Assembly (NCBI RefSeq): GCF_004799515.1
Contig: NZ_SSMX01000036.1
Location: 87,909-151,908 of the forward strand
Source: Phenylobacterium sp.
GTDB taxonomy: Bacteria; Pseudomonadota; Alphaproteobacteria; Caulobacterales; Caulobacteraceae
Direction: 5' to 3'
Length of the DNA stretch: 64,000 nucleotides
Shown: positions 45,529 through 57,204 of the stretch, one piece after another
Layout of the letters: each line of letters begins with the position of its first letter
Position numbering within the stretch: the stretch's first letter is position 1
The notes under the pieces: generated by a model
The model's database searches: none
The model's input: the letters and a program-made list of their open reading frames with translations, nothing else
Told to the model about the DNA's origin: nothing
Position numbers and translations under genes: made by a program

Positions 45529-47061
45529 CTAGACGAACCGCCAGCTCTCCTCGGCGGCGCGGCGCAGGGCGCGGGCCTTGTGCAGGGTCTCGTCGTACTC
45601 GGCGTCGGGGTCTGAATCGGCCACCACGCCGCCGCCGGCCTGGACGTACATGGTCCCGTCCTTGAAGAGGGCGGTGCGCAGGACGATGCAGGTGTCCACC
45701 GAGCCGTCGCAGCCGAAATAGCCCGCCGCGCCCGCATAGCCCACGCCGCGCTTCTCGATCTCGAGCTCGTCGATGATCTCCATGGCGCGGACCTTGGGCG
45801 CGCCGGACAGCGTGCCGGCGGGCAGGGCGGCCATCACCACGTCGACGGGATCCAGGCCCTCCGGCGCGTCGCCCTCGACGTTGGAGACCAGGTGCATGAC
45901 GTGGCTGTAGCGCTCGACGAAGAAGCTGTCGGTGACCCGCACGCGGGGCGCCTGGGGGCTTTGCGGCGCCTCGTTCGCGCCGGCGTCCTTCAGCATGGCC
46001 ACCCGGCCCACGTCGTTGCGGCCGAGGTCGAGCAGCATCAGGTGCTCGGCGCGCTCCTTGGGGTCGGCGACCAGCTCGGCCTCGAGCGCGGCGTCCTCGG
46101 CCGGGGTCGCGCCGCGCGGGCGGGTGCCGGCGATCGGGCGGATGGTGATCTTGCCGTCGCGCAGCCGCACCAGGATCTCCGGCGAGGAGCCGGCCAGCTG
46201 GAAGTCGCCGAAGTTCAGATAGAACAGGAAGGGTGACGGATTGGTGCGCCTGAGCGAGCGGTAGAGGGCGAACGGATCGCGCGTGAACGGCGCGCGGAAG
46301 CGGTGGCTGGGCACCACCTGGAAGATGTCGCCGGCGTGGATATAGGCCTTCGCGGCGGCCACGATCTCCCGGTAGCGCTCGCGGCTGACCGGGGTGGTGA
46401 AGGCGTCCGGCTCCGGGACGCCGTCGCCCTTCAGCGGCGGGGCCGGGCGCTTCAGGTCGGCCATCACCGCGGCGATGCGGGCCTCGGCGGCGGCGTAGGC
46501 CGCCTCGGCCGAGGCGGTGTCCGGACGCACAGGCGTCACCAGGATGATCTCCTGGGCGATGGCGTCGAAGATCGCCACGATGGAGGGCCGGGTCATCACC
46601 CCGTCGGGCAGGTCCAGCGGGTCGGGATTGGCGTTCGGCAGGCGCTCGGCCAGCCGCACCATGTCGTAGCCCATGGCCCCGAACAGGCCGGCGGACGGCG
46701 GCGGCAGGCCGGCGGGCCGCTCGATCCGCGAGGCGGCCACCAGGTCGCGCAGGCTGTCCAGCGCTCCGCCGGGCTGGGCGGTGAAGCGGCCGGCGGCGAT
46801 GTCGTCGCCCTCGGCCACCTCGGCCGCGTCGCCCCGGCAGCGCCAGACGAGGTCGGGATTGAGCGTGATGATCGAATAGCGCGCGCGGAAAGCGCCGCCC
46901 TCGACACTTTCGAACAGGAAGGCGTAGGGCCGCCCGTGGCCGATCTTCAGATAGGCCGAGACCGGCGTCTCCAGGTCGTCGATCAGCCGCGTCCAGACGA
47001 GCTGCGGATTGCCTTGCCCGTACGTCTGCTCGAAGGCCGTAAACGCCGGCTCGATCTTCAT
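45529..47061 (-). CDS. trpE: anthranilate synthase component I
   Basis: GDIFQVVPSHRF; GSSPEILVRL; PIAGTRPRG; LPAGTLSGAPKVRAMEII. Confidence 0.96.
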   Translation of the reverse strand: MKIEPAFTAFEQTYGQGNPQLVWTRLIDDLETPVSAYLKIGHGRPYAFLFESVEGGAFRARYSIITLNPDLVWRCRGDAAEVAEGDDIAAGRFTAQPGGALDSLRDLVAASRIERPAGLPPPSAGLFGAMGYDMVRLAERLPNANPDPLDLPDGVMTRPSIVAIFDAIAQEIILVTPVRPDTASAEAAYAAAEARIAAVMADLKRPAPPLKGDGVPEPDAFTTPVSRERYREIVAAAKAYIHAGDIFQVVPSHRFRAPFTRDPFALYRSLRRTNPSPFLFYLNFGDFQLAGSSPEILVRLRDGKITIRPIAGTRPRGATPAEDAALEAELVADPKERAEHLMLLDLGRNDVGRVAMLKDAGANEAPQSPQAPRVRVTDSFFVERYSHVMHLVSNVEGDAPEGLDPVDVVMAALPAGTLSGAPKVRAMEIIDELEIEKRGVGYAGAAGYFGCDGSVDTCIVLRTALFKDGTMYVQAGGGVVADSDPDAEYDETLHKARALRRAAEESWRFV

Positions 47062-49013
47062 TTCGCCAGCGGCGCCTTGCCGGCCGGCGCGCCGCCCTTG
47101 CCGGCGGGCGCCCCCTTGCCGTCGAGGGGCTCCAGGCCGATGGCTTCGCGGGCGCGGTTCGCGTCCATGGTCACCTTGACCGTCTGACGGGCGTAGACGT
47201 GGGCGGACTCGCCGATCTCGCGGACGAAGCCCTGGGTCATCTGCGGGCGCAGCTGCTCTTCGTTCTGGGCGAGGGTCGTGGGATCGCCCACGTGGACCGC
47301 CTCCAGCTTGCCGACGAAGAAGCCCGGATGGTTGTCCTGGGCCGTGAAGACGTCGCCGGGACGCGAGCCGAACGCCTTGCCGAGCAGGTCCTGCGACAGG
47401 GCCTGGTTCTGGCCGGCGCTGCGGCGGTCGAGGGCGGCGACCTGGCTGACGGTGACGCCGGCGGACTTGGCCACCGCATCCAGGCTCTCGCCTTTGGTGA
47501 CCCGCGCCGCCAGGGCCTCGGCCTTGGCCTGCATGGCCTTCATCAGCTCGCGCTGGGTCCAGAAGCGGGCGAGCTGCGGCTTGATCTCCTCCAGGGGCGG
47601 CAGGGCCGGCGGGGTGATCTTCTCGACGCGGACGGCGAAGTACTCGCCGTTGCCGGCGTCCTCGACCTCGCTCTCGCCGCCGGCCGGCAGCGACCAGGCG
47701 GTCTCCATCAGCTTCTGCGAGAGGCCCTGCACCGGCTGGCCGGTGGAATCGCGGCCGCCCTGGGTGAGCGGGCCGAGGGTCTCGGTGGCCACGCCGGCCT
47801 TGGCGGCGGAGGCGGCGAGGTTCGCGCCGCCCTGGTGGGCGTCGTCATAGGCCTGGGTGAGGGCGTAGACCTTCTCGGCGGCCTGGTCCTTGCGGATCTC
47901 GGCTTCCAGGGCCGGCCGGACCTCGTCCAGGGTCACCGCGCGCCCGGGCGTCACCGACATCACCTTGACCACGGCCATCCCGAGATCGCCCTTCACGGTG
48001 GCCACCTGGCCGGCAGGGGTGGTGAAAGCGGCCGTGGCCACCTTGCCGTCGGGAATCGCGGTCTTCGGCTTGTTGGCGTAGGTGATCGCCTCCACGCCGG
48101 CCTGCTTGGCGACCAGCGCCGGGTCGGCCCCCTTGGCCAGGCCCTGGGTGATCTGAGCCGCGGCTGCGGCGTCCTTGGCCGGGATCTGGATGACCGTGCG
48201 GGTCTCCGGCGAGGAGAGCGTGTCCTTGCGGAAGTTGAAGCGCTTCTGCAGCTCCGCCGGATCGATGGGCGCGGTGGCCGCCACCTGGCTGGGCGAGAAC
48301 TTCACCACCGTCAGCGTGCGGAACTCCGGCCGGGTCAGCTGGGCCTTGTTCTCGTTCATCAGCTCGACGAGCTGGGCGTCGGTGGGCGCGGGCGGCTGCG
48401 GCACGCTGGCGGGCTCGATCGCGAAGTAGCCGAAGTCGCGGCTTTCCATGGTGTAGATCGCGGCCAGCGCGGCGTAGGCGCGCGGCACGGTGAGGCCCGC
48501 GATCAGGCCGGAGGCGGCTTCCTGCTCGGTTATCTGGTCGCGCAACTGGCCCTCGAAATTGGCCGCGGTCAGGTTGTTGTCGGCCAGGCGGCGCAGATAG
48601 GACTGCTGGTCGAAGCGTCCGGTGACCTGATCGAAAAAGGCCGGGATCTTGCGCAGCTCGGCGGCGACCAGCTTGTCGGACGGATGCAGACCGATGCGGT
48701 TCAGCTTCTCGGCGAAGGCCTCGCTGGTGGCCAGCCCCTGCAGCACCTGACGGTCCAGGCCGTTCTGAGCGGCGAGCTCGGGGCTGATCTGCTGGCCGTA
48801 CTGCTGCTCCAGCTTGCCCTTGAAGCCGTCGAAGGCGCGCTTGAATTCCGCGGGGCCAATGCTGCGCGATCCAGCGGTGATCACCGAATTGCTGATCCTG
48901 GGCGAGAAGTTGTTGCGGTTGCCGATCCCGAAGACGACGAAGCTGACGATCAGAAGGCCGAAGAGCAGGGTGGCGACCCAGGATTTCGCGAAGACGCGAA
49001 TGGCGGAGAGCAT
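47058..49013 (-). CDS. ppiD: SurA-N/PpiD-like peptidylprolyl isomerase
   Basis: N-terminal TM MLSAIRVFAKSWVATLLFGLLIVSFVVFGIGN, SurA_N/PPIase-like body; start 49013, not the track start 50573. Confidence 0.88.
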   Translation of the reverse strand: MLSAIRVFAKSWVATLLFGLLIVSFVVFGIGNRNNFSPRISNSVITAGSRSIGPAEFKRAFDGFKGKLEQQYGQQISPELAAQNGLDRQVLQGLATSEAFAEKLNRIGLHPSDKLVAAELRKIPAFFDQVTGRFDQQSYLRRLADNNLTAANFEGQLRDQITEQEAASGLIAGLTVPRAYAALAAIYTMESRDFGYFAIEPASVPQPPAPTDAQLVELMNENKAQLTRPEFRTLTVVKFSPSQVAATAPIDPAELQKRFNFRKDTLSSPETRTVIQIPAKDAAAAAQITQGLAKGADPALVAKQAGVEAITYANKPKTAIPDGKVATAAFTTPAGQVATVKGDLGMAVVKVMSVTPGRAVTLDEVRPALEAEIRKDQAAEKVYALTQAYDDAHQGGANLAASAAKAGVATETLGPLTQGGRDSTGQPVQGLSQKLMETAWSLPAGGESEVEDAGNGEYFAVRVEKITPPALPPLEEIKPQLARFWTQRELMKAMQAKAEALAARVTKGESLDAVAKSAGVTVSQVAALDRRSAGQNQALSQDLLGKAFGSRPGDVFTAQDNHPGFFVGKLEAVHVGDPTTLAQNEEQLRPQMTQGFVREIGESAHVYARQTVKVTMDANRAREAIGLEPLDGKGAPAGKGGAPAGKAPLAK

Positions 49014-49172
49014 TGAAACCCTTTCAGGGGCCAGGCGGATGGAACCCGCCGGGCGCAGGACATGGGCGCCGGTATAGTGGAGGCCCCTTGCGCCCCGCAA
49101 GCGCGTGACATGCGCCGCCGCTTGCCTTAACCGCGCCAAGGCGGCGTCGCGCCGCGCATCTCGCGAGGCTGA

Positions 49173-49916
49173 ATGACCGTTCCGACCCCTCTGATCGCCG
49201 GCAATTGGAAGATGCACGGCACAGCGGCCACGATAGACGAGGCGCGCAAGGTGGCCGCCCAGGTGAAGGGGACGAGCCCGCGTGTGGCGATCTGTCCGCC
49301 CGCCACCCTGATCCATCAGCTCAGTGAGGCGCTGAAGGGCTCGGCGGTTCTGGTCGGGGCGCAGGACTGCCATTGCGAGTCGGCCGGGGCCTATACCGGC
49401 GACGTCTCCGCCGAGATGCTGGCCGACGCCGGCGCGAAGCTGGTGATCCTCGGTCACTCCGAACGCCGGGCCGGCTACGGCGAAACCGACGCCCTGGTCG
49501 CGAAGAAGACCGCCGGCGCCCTGCGTGCCGGCCTGGAGCCCATCGTCTGCGTCGGCGAGACCATCGACCAGCGCAAAGCCGGCGAGGCGCTGGCCGTGGT
49601 GACCGGGCAGGTGAGGGGCTCCCTGCCGCCCGAGGTGGCCGGACAGGCTTTTTCCGTCGCCTACGAGCCGGTGTGGGCGATCGGCTCGGGCCTGACGCCC
49701 GCCGTGGCCGAGATCGAAGAGGTCCACGCCGCCATCCGCGCCATCCTGCGCGAGCTGTTCGGCGCGGCCAGCGACTCCGCGCCGATCCTCTACGGCGGCT
49801 CGGTGAAGCCCTCCAACGCCGCGGAGATCCTGCATGCGGCAGAGGTCGGCGGCGCGCTGGTCGGCGGCGCGTCGCTGAAGGCTGACGACTTCCTTGGGAT
49901 CATCAACGCGCTCTAG
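49173..49916 (+). CDS. tpiA: triosephosphate isomerase
   Basis: LIAGNWKMHG; LVILGHSERRAGYGE; AYEPVWAIGSG; LYGGSVKPSNA. Confidence 0.97.
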   Translation: MTVPTPLIAGNWKMHGTAATIDEARKVAAQVKGTSPRVAICPPATLIHQLSEALKGSAVLVGAQDCHCESAGAYTGDVSAEMLADAGAKLVILGHSERRAGYGETDALVAKKTAGALRAGLEPIVCVGETIDQRKAGEALAVVTGQVRGSLPPEVAGQAFSVAYEPVWAIGSGLTPAVAEIEEVHAAIRAILRELFGAASDSAPILYGGSVKPSNAAEILHAAEVGGALVGGASLKADDFLGIINAL

Positions 49917-50326
49917 GCGGACGGCCCCTTCAGCTCGACGGTGTTCCCCTCCGGGTCGCGGATGTAAAGAGAGAAGCCGTCGCCGTCGGCGCCATAGCGG
50001 GGGCCCTCTTCGACCACCGCGACCCCGCGCGCCTCCAGGTGGGCGCGGATCGCCGCCTCGTCGAAAGGCCGCACCTGCAGGGCGAAGTGGTCGAGGTTGC
50101 GCCCCTTCGCGCCGGGGCCGGCGCCGCCCGCTTTGCCGAGCGGACCGTCGAGGGTCACTAGGTCGATCATCTGCCGGCCGGCGCGGATGTGGGTCAGGCC
50201 GAGCTCGGGCCTGTCGCGGTCGACCGAAAGCCCAAGCACTTCGCCGTAGAAGGCCAGCATGGCGGCCTTGTCGCGCACCCGCAGCACGATGTGATCGAAG
50301 CCGTCCACGCGGATCGGATGGGCCAT
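49913..50326 (-). CDS. VOC family (glyoxalase-like) protein
   Basis: GFDHIVLRVRDKAAMLAFYGEVLGL; YIRDPEGNTVELKGP. Confidence 0.9.
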   Translation of the reverse strand: MAHPIRVDGFDHIVLRVRDKAAMLAFYGEVLGLSVDRDRPELGLTHIRAGRQMIDLVTLDGPLGKAGGAGPGAKGRNLDHFALQVRPFDEAAIRAHLEARGVAVVEEGPRYGADGDGFSLYIRDPEGNTVELKGPSA

Positions 50327-50370
50327 CGCTCGTCTCCCTGGCGTCTTCGGCGGAGATGGGAAGCCGGCGC

Positions 50371-50910
50371 CTATAGCAAAAGCCCGTAGAGCCGGCAGTC
50401 GCGTCGCTCGCCGTCGCGCAGGACGTGGCCGCGCAGCATGCCTTCCTCCGCGAAGCCCAGCTTCTCCAGCAGGGCCTCCGAACGGCGGTTGCCCAGGTGG
50501 GTGCGGGCCAGCAGGCGGCGCACGCCGCTGGACGCCGCGTAGGACAGCACCGCCTGCATGGCCTCCTGCGCATAGCCCTGGCCCCAGGCCTCGCGGCCCA
50601 GCATGAAGCCCACCTCGGCGCGGTGATGCCGCCGGTCGATCTCGGAGAGGTCGCAGGTCCCCAGGAACCGGCCGTCCGAGAGCGTCCGCAGCGACCAGTA
50701 GAAGGCCCGCCCGGAGGCCATCTCGTCCACCTGGCCCGCGACGATGCCGTCGATCACGTCGGGGTCGTCGATCTCGCCCACGTCCCAGAAGGCCATGACC
50801 TCGGCGTCGGCCATCAAGGGGAAGATCTGCCGCGCGTCCTCGTTCGCCAGGGGCGCCAGCCTTATCCTCTCCGTCTCGAGGATCGGCGGATGGCTGGGAT
50901 CGGGGCTCAT
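50371..50910 (-). CDS. RimJ/RimL-like GNAT acetyltransferase
   Basis: LETERIRLAPLANEDA; GFMLGREAWGQGYAQEAMQAVL; GNRRSEALLEKLGFAEEG. Confidence 0.92.
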   Translation of the reverse strand: MSPDPSHPPILETERIRLAPLANEDARQIFPLMADAEVMAFWDVGEIDDPDVIDGIVAGQVDEMASGRAFYWSLRTLSDGRFLGTCDLSEIDRRHHRAEVGFMLGREAWGQGYAQEAMQAVLSYAASSGVRRLLARTHLGNRRSEALLEKLGFAEEGMLRGHVLRDGERRDCRLYGLLL

Positions 50911-51072
50911 GCTACGCGGAACGTCCGGAGGCCAATCTTGTGTCGGGGCTGCGACGCCCTAGCTATGGCCTTGGCGCGTGCTCGGTGATAGAGCCCGCGC
51001 TTCATTTCGGCGGACCCGTCCTCGTTTGCGCGGGGGTGTGACCGCCCGAACGCACCGGATGAAAACAAGACC

Positions 51073-53221
<2,149 letters not shown>

Positions 53222-53263
53222 CCTGGCGGCATCCGTTTTGGGGCGAGCCCATAGCGTGGCGAC

Positions 53264-53422
53264 CCTCCTCCCCTTGTGGGAGGTGGCGGCGGCCGGATGG
53301 CCGACGGAGGTGGGGTCGCGCTCACCTCTCCGCGCGAACTGAGCTTCGAATAGAGCCGCGAGGTCGAGAAACCCCACGTCCGACCCGCTCCGCGGGCCAC
53401 CTCCTCCCACAAGGGGAGGAGG
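53264..53422. repeat. long palindromic intergenic repeat (arms 53264-53287 and 53396-53422)
   Basis: Arm 1 cctcctccccttgtgggaggtggc; reverse complement of arm 2 cctcctccccttgtgggaggaggtggc, differing by one 3-nt indel; inner ggaggtggggt/accccacgtcc partly pairs. Confidence 0.85.
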
Positions 53423-53437
53423 AGACCGGAGGCGCCG

Positions 53438-53875
53438 GTGAATGTCGATACGACCTATGCTGACAAGTCGGACCATCCGGCGCACCTTCCGCAGATGCGC
53501 AGTCCTCTCGCCCTCACGATCTTGGTCGGGCTCGCAATCGCGGCGCCCGCCGCAGCGCAGACCCAGATCGAACTCAACCAATTGGCCGCTGCGAACTTCC
53601 GGAAGGCCGACGCCCAACTCAACGCGCTCTACCGGAGGGTCACCAATCACCTGCCGGCCGGGGCGAAGGCGAAGCTGGTCGCGTCCCAGCGCCTCTGGAT
53701 CTCCTTCCGCGACGCCGAGTGCAGGTTCCGGGCCGAGAGCGTGGCCGGCGGCTCCGCCCAGCCCATGGTGTTCGCAGGCTGTCAGGCGACGCTCACCCGC
53801 GAGCGCATCAAGAGCCTTTCGGCCGTGACCGTCGGTTGCCAGGAGGGCGACGTCAGCTGTTTAAGGACGCCTTAG
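53438..53875 (+). CDS. DUF1311/LprI-like exported protein
   Basis: Signal-like segment after MRSPLALTILVGLAIAAPAAAQ (possible start 53495); LVASQRLWISFRDAECRFRAE. Confidence 0.75.
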   Translation: MNVDTTYADKSDHPAHLPQMRSPLALTILVGLAIAAPAAAQTQIELNQLAAANFRKADAQLNALYRRVTNHLPAGAKAKLVASQRLWISFRDAECRFRAESVAGGSAQPMVFAGCQATLTRERIKSLSAVTVGCQEGDVSCLRTP

Positions 53876-53899
53876 AACTCCGGGCGCGCAGGCGAAGGC

Positions 53900-55000
53900 C
53901 TAGCGGCCGACCGCGAACAGCTTGACCATCGGCCGGACGCCGGCGTCCGTGTCCTTGGCGTGGCCGAGGTAGCCGTCCACGCCGAACGCGTCCTCCAGGG
54001 TCCGCAGCAGCGAATAGTGGCTGTAGGGCGTTTCGTCCTTCACGCCGCGCGGGCCGTGGTTGGTGATCACCACGGTGGGGATATGGCCGCCGCCGTAGTT
54101 CGCGACCGAGCCCGGAACGATCCCGCAACAGCCGCCGACGCTGCCGCCGGAGCCTTCGTCGAAGGTGATGATGATCGCCATGTTCTGCTTGCTGGCCCAG
54201 GCGGGCGTGGCCTGCAGCCGGCGGACCAGCTCGCCGGTGTAGGCGTCGCCGCGGCGGATCAGCGACTTGTCCTGGTCGGTGTTCCCGTCGCAGTCGGCCG
54301 GCACGCCGTCGCCGTGCAGGCCATGCATCTCGTTGCACTGGTTGGGCACGATGAGGGCGAAGTTGGGCAGCTGGCCGCTGGCCAGGTCGCGGTCGAGCTG
54401 GTCGAAGCCCACGATCCGTTCGGCGCGATGCGGGTCGTCCTGCACGCTGGCGAAATTCATGAAGCCCGAGTGCTTGGAGGCGTAAAGCGACGCCGTGCGC
54501 ATCCCGTTGGCCGCCTTCGGGTCGCCGGCGATCACCGCGCCGGAGCCGGGCTCCGGCAGGTTCTCGTAATAGCCTTTCCAGGTCAGGCCGATCGCCAGAA
54601 GCTGGTCGCCCAGGTGCGGAACCTGCACCCGGTGAGTCGCATAGCCCGGCGCCTTGGCGCCGCCGCAGAACGGGCGCGTCGAGCCGGGATCGCAGTAATA
54701 GGCGTCGTCGTCGTGGATACCGAAGGTGTCGCCGCCCAGGAGGGCCACATAGTTGGCCTCGCTGGGATGCACCTCGGCGAAGAACTGGGCCGCGTCGCCG
54801 TACTTCACCGCCAGGCCCGCGATGTTGGGGGCCGACGCGGGGCTCATGATCTGGCCGTAGTCCTTGTTCTCCTCAAGGATCACGAAGACATGGTCATAGT
54901 GCGGGACGCCCTCGCGGCCGGCCGTCGGCGCGGCCGGAGCGGCGAGGGGAGACAGGACCAGTCCTGCGGCAACCGCCGCAACCGTAAAGAAACGCCGCAT
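53900..55000 (-). CDS. exported phosphoesterase (phospholipase C/acid phosphatase superfamily)
   Basis: Signal peptide; YDHVFVILEENKDYGQI; SPASAPNIAGLA; ITFDEGSGGS. Confidence 0.85.
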   Translation of the reverse strand: MRRFFTVAAVAAGLVLSPLAAPAAPTAGREGVPHYDHVFVILEENKDYGQIMSPASAPNIAGLAVKYGDAAQFFAEVHPSEANYVALLGGDTFGIHDDDAYYCDPGSTRPFCGGAKAPGYATHRVQVPHLGDQLLAIGLTWKGYYENLPEPGSGAVIAGDPKAANGMRTASLYASKHSGFMNFASVQDDPHRAERIVGFDQLDRDLASGQLPNFALIVPNQCNEMHGLHGDGVPADCDGNTDQDKSLIRRGDAYTGELVRRLQATPAWASKQNMAIIITFDEGSGGSVGGCCGIVPGSVANYGGGHIPTVVITNHGPRGVKDETPYSHYSLLRTLEDAFGVDGYLGHAKDTDAGVRPMVKLFAVGR

Positions 55001-55214
55001 CAGACTCTCGCCCTCCCGCTTTGGGGTCCACCTAGCAGACCGCATTCCGGGGCGTCTCGCGCCGTTTTACGACAGCTCGGCGACAGTCCTCACCCTACGG
55101 ACGGTTGACGGACGCCAGCGCCGGGCGCCTGCTGCTCCGAGGGGAGCCCGCCGATACTCGACCTGGCCCTGGCGCGACGCTGAGAGGTGGGCAGGCAGCC
55201 GCGGTGAAACGGCC

Positions 55215-55606
55215 ATGATCAAGATCGTCTTTTGCCTTCGCCGGCTTCCGGAGCTCTCGCGAGAGGCATTCGCCCGCTATTGGCTGAGGAACACGGTCCC
55301 CTCGTCCGGAGATTGGCGGGCGACCTCATGATCCAGCGTTATGTCCAAAGTCATCTTCTGCAGGACGATCGCCTGACCCCTCTGATCCACGCGCGAAGCG
55401 CCGAGCCTGAGCCCTACGACGGCGTCGCCGAACTTTGGTGGCGTTCGTTGGGCGACATCTTCTCGGCCGCTCAGACGGAAAAGGGGCTCGCCGCCAGCCA
55501 GGCGCTCCTGGCCGACGAGCGCACCTTCATCGACTTGCCCCGCTCTCCGCTCTTCTTCGCCAACGAGCACGAGATTCTTTCAGACAAGGCTCGACCCGCC
55601 ATCTGA
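55215..55606 (+). pseudogene. EthD-domain protein, frameshifted at about 55284-55288
   Basis: Frame A MIKIVFCLRRLPELSREAFARYWL continues in frame B as EEHGPLVRRLAGDLMIQRYVQSH..., together an EthD pattern. Confidence 0.75.
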
Positions 55607-55633
55607 TGGCGCGTCGGTTCAGGAGGCCCATCC

Positions 55634-56080
55634 ATGCTCGATCTGGCCCAGGCGATCGCCCACCACATCCTGGTGTTCAGCCTGTTCGGCGTGCTGTTCG
55701 CCGAGCTGATGCTCGTGCAGCCGGGCGTCGGCTTGGCGACCATCGCCCGAGTGGGCCGCATCGACCTGATGTACGGCGCCCTGGCCGGCCTGATCATCGT
55801 CGTCGGCTTCTCGCGGGCGGTCTTCGCGGCGAAGGGCTGGCTCTACTATTCGCACAACCTCTTCTTCTGGCTGAAGGTGGGGACCTTCCTGGTCATCGGC
55901 CTGCTGTCTGTCCCGCCGACCATCGCCTACATCCGCTGGCGGCGGAGCGGGGCCGCACCCGCCGACGCGCAGGTGGCCGGCGTGCGCCGCTGGCTGTGGG
56001 CCGAGACCCTGCTCTTCGCCCTGTTGCCGGCCTTCGCCGCGGCCATGGCCCGCGGCTACGGCGAATTCCCGGTCCGCTGA
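55634..56080 (+). CDS. DUF2214-like membrane protein
   Basis: Four TM helices; HHILVFSLFGVLFAELMLVQPGV; FSRAVFAAKGWLYYSHNLFFWLKVG. Confidence 0.8.
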   Translation: MLDLAQAIAHHILVFSLFGVLFAELMLVQPGVGLATIARVGRIDLMYGALAGLIIVVGFSRAVFAAKGWLYYSHNLFFWLKVGTFLVIGLLSVPPTIAYIRWRRSGAAPADAQVAGVRRWLWAETLLFALLPAFAAAMARGYGEFPVR

Positions 56081-56098
56081 GGCGCGGCGGGGCCATCG

Positions 56099-56464
56099 AT
56101 GCAGACCGCGGACGACCTTCGCCGGATCGCGCTCTCCCTGCCGCGGGCCTACGAGGACCTGCACCGCCGCCGGCCGGCGTTCCGGGTGCAGAAACGGATC
56201 TTCGCCATGCTGGGCGTCGCCGGCAACGCCAGCCTGTTCCCGGAGCTGGCGGCGGACCAGGTCGCCGTCGTCAAGCTGGACCGCGACGACCAGCTCAACC
56301 TGGCGGCGGCCCATCCCGGCGCGGTGCGGCCCACCGAGACCTACGGCCATCACGGCTGGACCTATTTGCGCCTGCCGGACCTCACCGAGGACACCCTGAC
56401 CCTGCTGACCCGGCTGGCCTGGACGCATGTGGCGCCAAAGCAACTGTCGCGGACGTTGTCGTGA
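56099..56464 (+). CDS. MmcQ/YjbR family DNA-binding-like protein
   Basis: LRRIALSLPRAYEDLHRRRPAFRVQKRIFAML; C-terminal AWTHVAPKQL. Confidence 0.85.
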   Translation: MQTADDLRRIALSLPRAYEDLHRRRPAFRVQKRIFAMLGVAGNASLFPELAADQVAVVKLDRDDQLNLAAAHPGAVRPTETYGHHGWTYLRLPDLTEDTLTLLTRLAWTHVAPKQLSRTLS

Positions 56465-56538
56465 TGCGCTCAAGAGTCGACTACCCGACTCGCAACGATC
56501 GGCCGGGAACAACGTTCTTCGGCTGACCGGAGGCCCAC

Positions 56539-56823
56539 ATGGCCCGCACGCCCGATAAACTCACCGACATCGTCATCGCCAACGACAAGCTGCTCAAGGC
56601 GATGATCGCCTTGCTGGCGTTGAAGGACCGCTATCTGCTGGACGAGCTGCGCGTGGTCTTCGACCACGTCCATGACCGCGACCCGGGTAACGAGGTTGGC
56701 CTGGCGAACCGCGCCGTCTGGGCGCATATCCGCGAAGAGCTCAACGTCATCGCCGACATGGTCGGGGACGAGGCGTCGCCGGACACAAACCTCGGCGAGG
56801 CTGGCGCGCACTACGGCGGCTGA
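56539..56823 (+). CDS. hypothetical protein, helical
   Basis: 94 aa after ggagg-like [46 protein letters not shown]. Confidence 0.6.
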   Translation: MARTPDKLTDIVIANDKLLKAMIALLALKDRYLLDELRVVFDHVHDRDPGNEVGLANRAVWAHIREELNVIADMVGDEASPDTNLGEAGAHYGG

Positions 56824-56887
56824 ACGGCCGAGCGAGGCTCGCCTTGAATCGCGGCGGGGTTTCAGGCATAAGCCCGCGCTCACGTCG

Positions 56888-56903
56888 GCGGACTTAGGTC
56901 CGC
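56888..56903 (+). promoter_or_regulatory. perfect hairpin in rpmF 5' region
   Basis: GCGGAC-TTAG-GTCCGC then aggcctccTTTTT, 32 nt before the rpmF ATG; TTGAAT-N17-CATAAG upstream. Confidence 0.45.
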
Positions 56904-56935
56904 AGGCCTCCTTTTTACGCCCGCGAGATATTCCG

Positions 56936-57118
56936 ATGGCCGTTCCTAAACGCAAAACCTCGCCCTCGCGGCGGAACATGCGCCGCTCCCACCACGCGCT
57001 CGGCGCCAATTCCTTCGTCGAGGACAAGGAAACCGGCGAACTGAAGCGCCCGCACCACGTCGACCTGAAGACCGGCATGTACAAGGGCCGCCAGGTCCTG
57101 ACGCCGAAGGAAGACTAG
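56936..57118 (+). CDS. rpmF: 50S ribosomal protein L32
   Basis: [22 protein letters not shown]...[12 protein letters not shown]. Confidence 0.96.
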   Translation: MAVPKRKTSPSRRNMRRSHHALGANSFVEDKETGELKRPHHVDLKTGMYKGRQVLTPKED

Positions 57119-57204
57119 CGCTTCCAAGCCAAAGAGATTTCGAACGCCGGCTGCGGATCGTGGCCGGCGTTTTCGATTCCAGGGTTCGGCCCTAGGCTGA
57201 CGCC

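Noticed and set aside
47058-50573. 1171-aa ORF as one large PpiD-like protein
   Set aside because: Upstream part is antisense/out-of-frame over tpiA, VOC and GNAT genes; PpiD starts at ATG 49013 with a TM anchor
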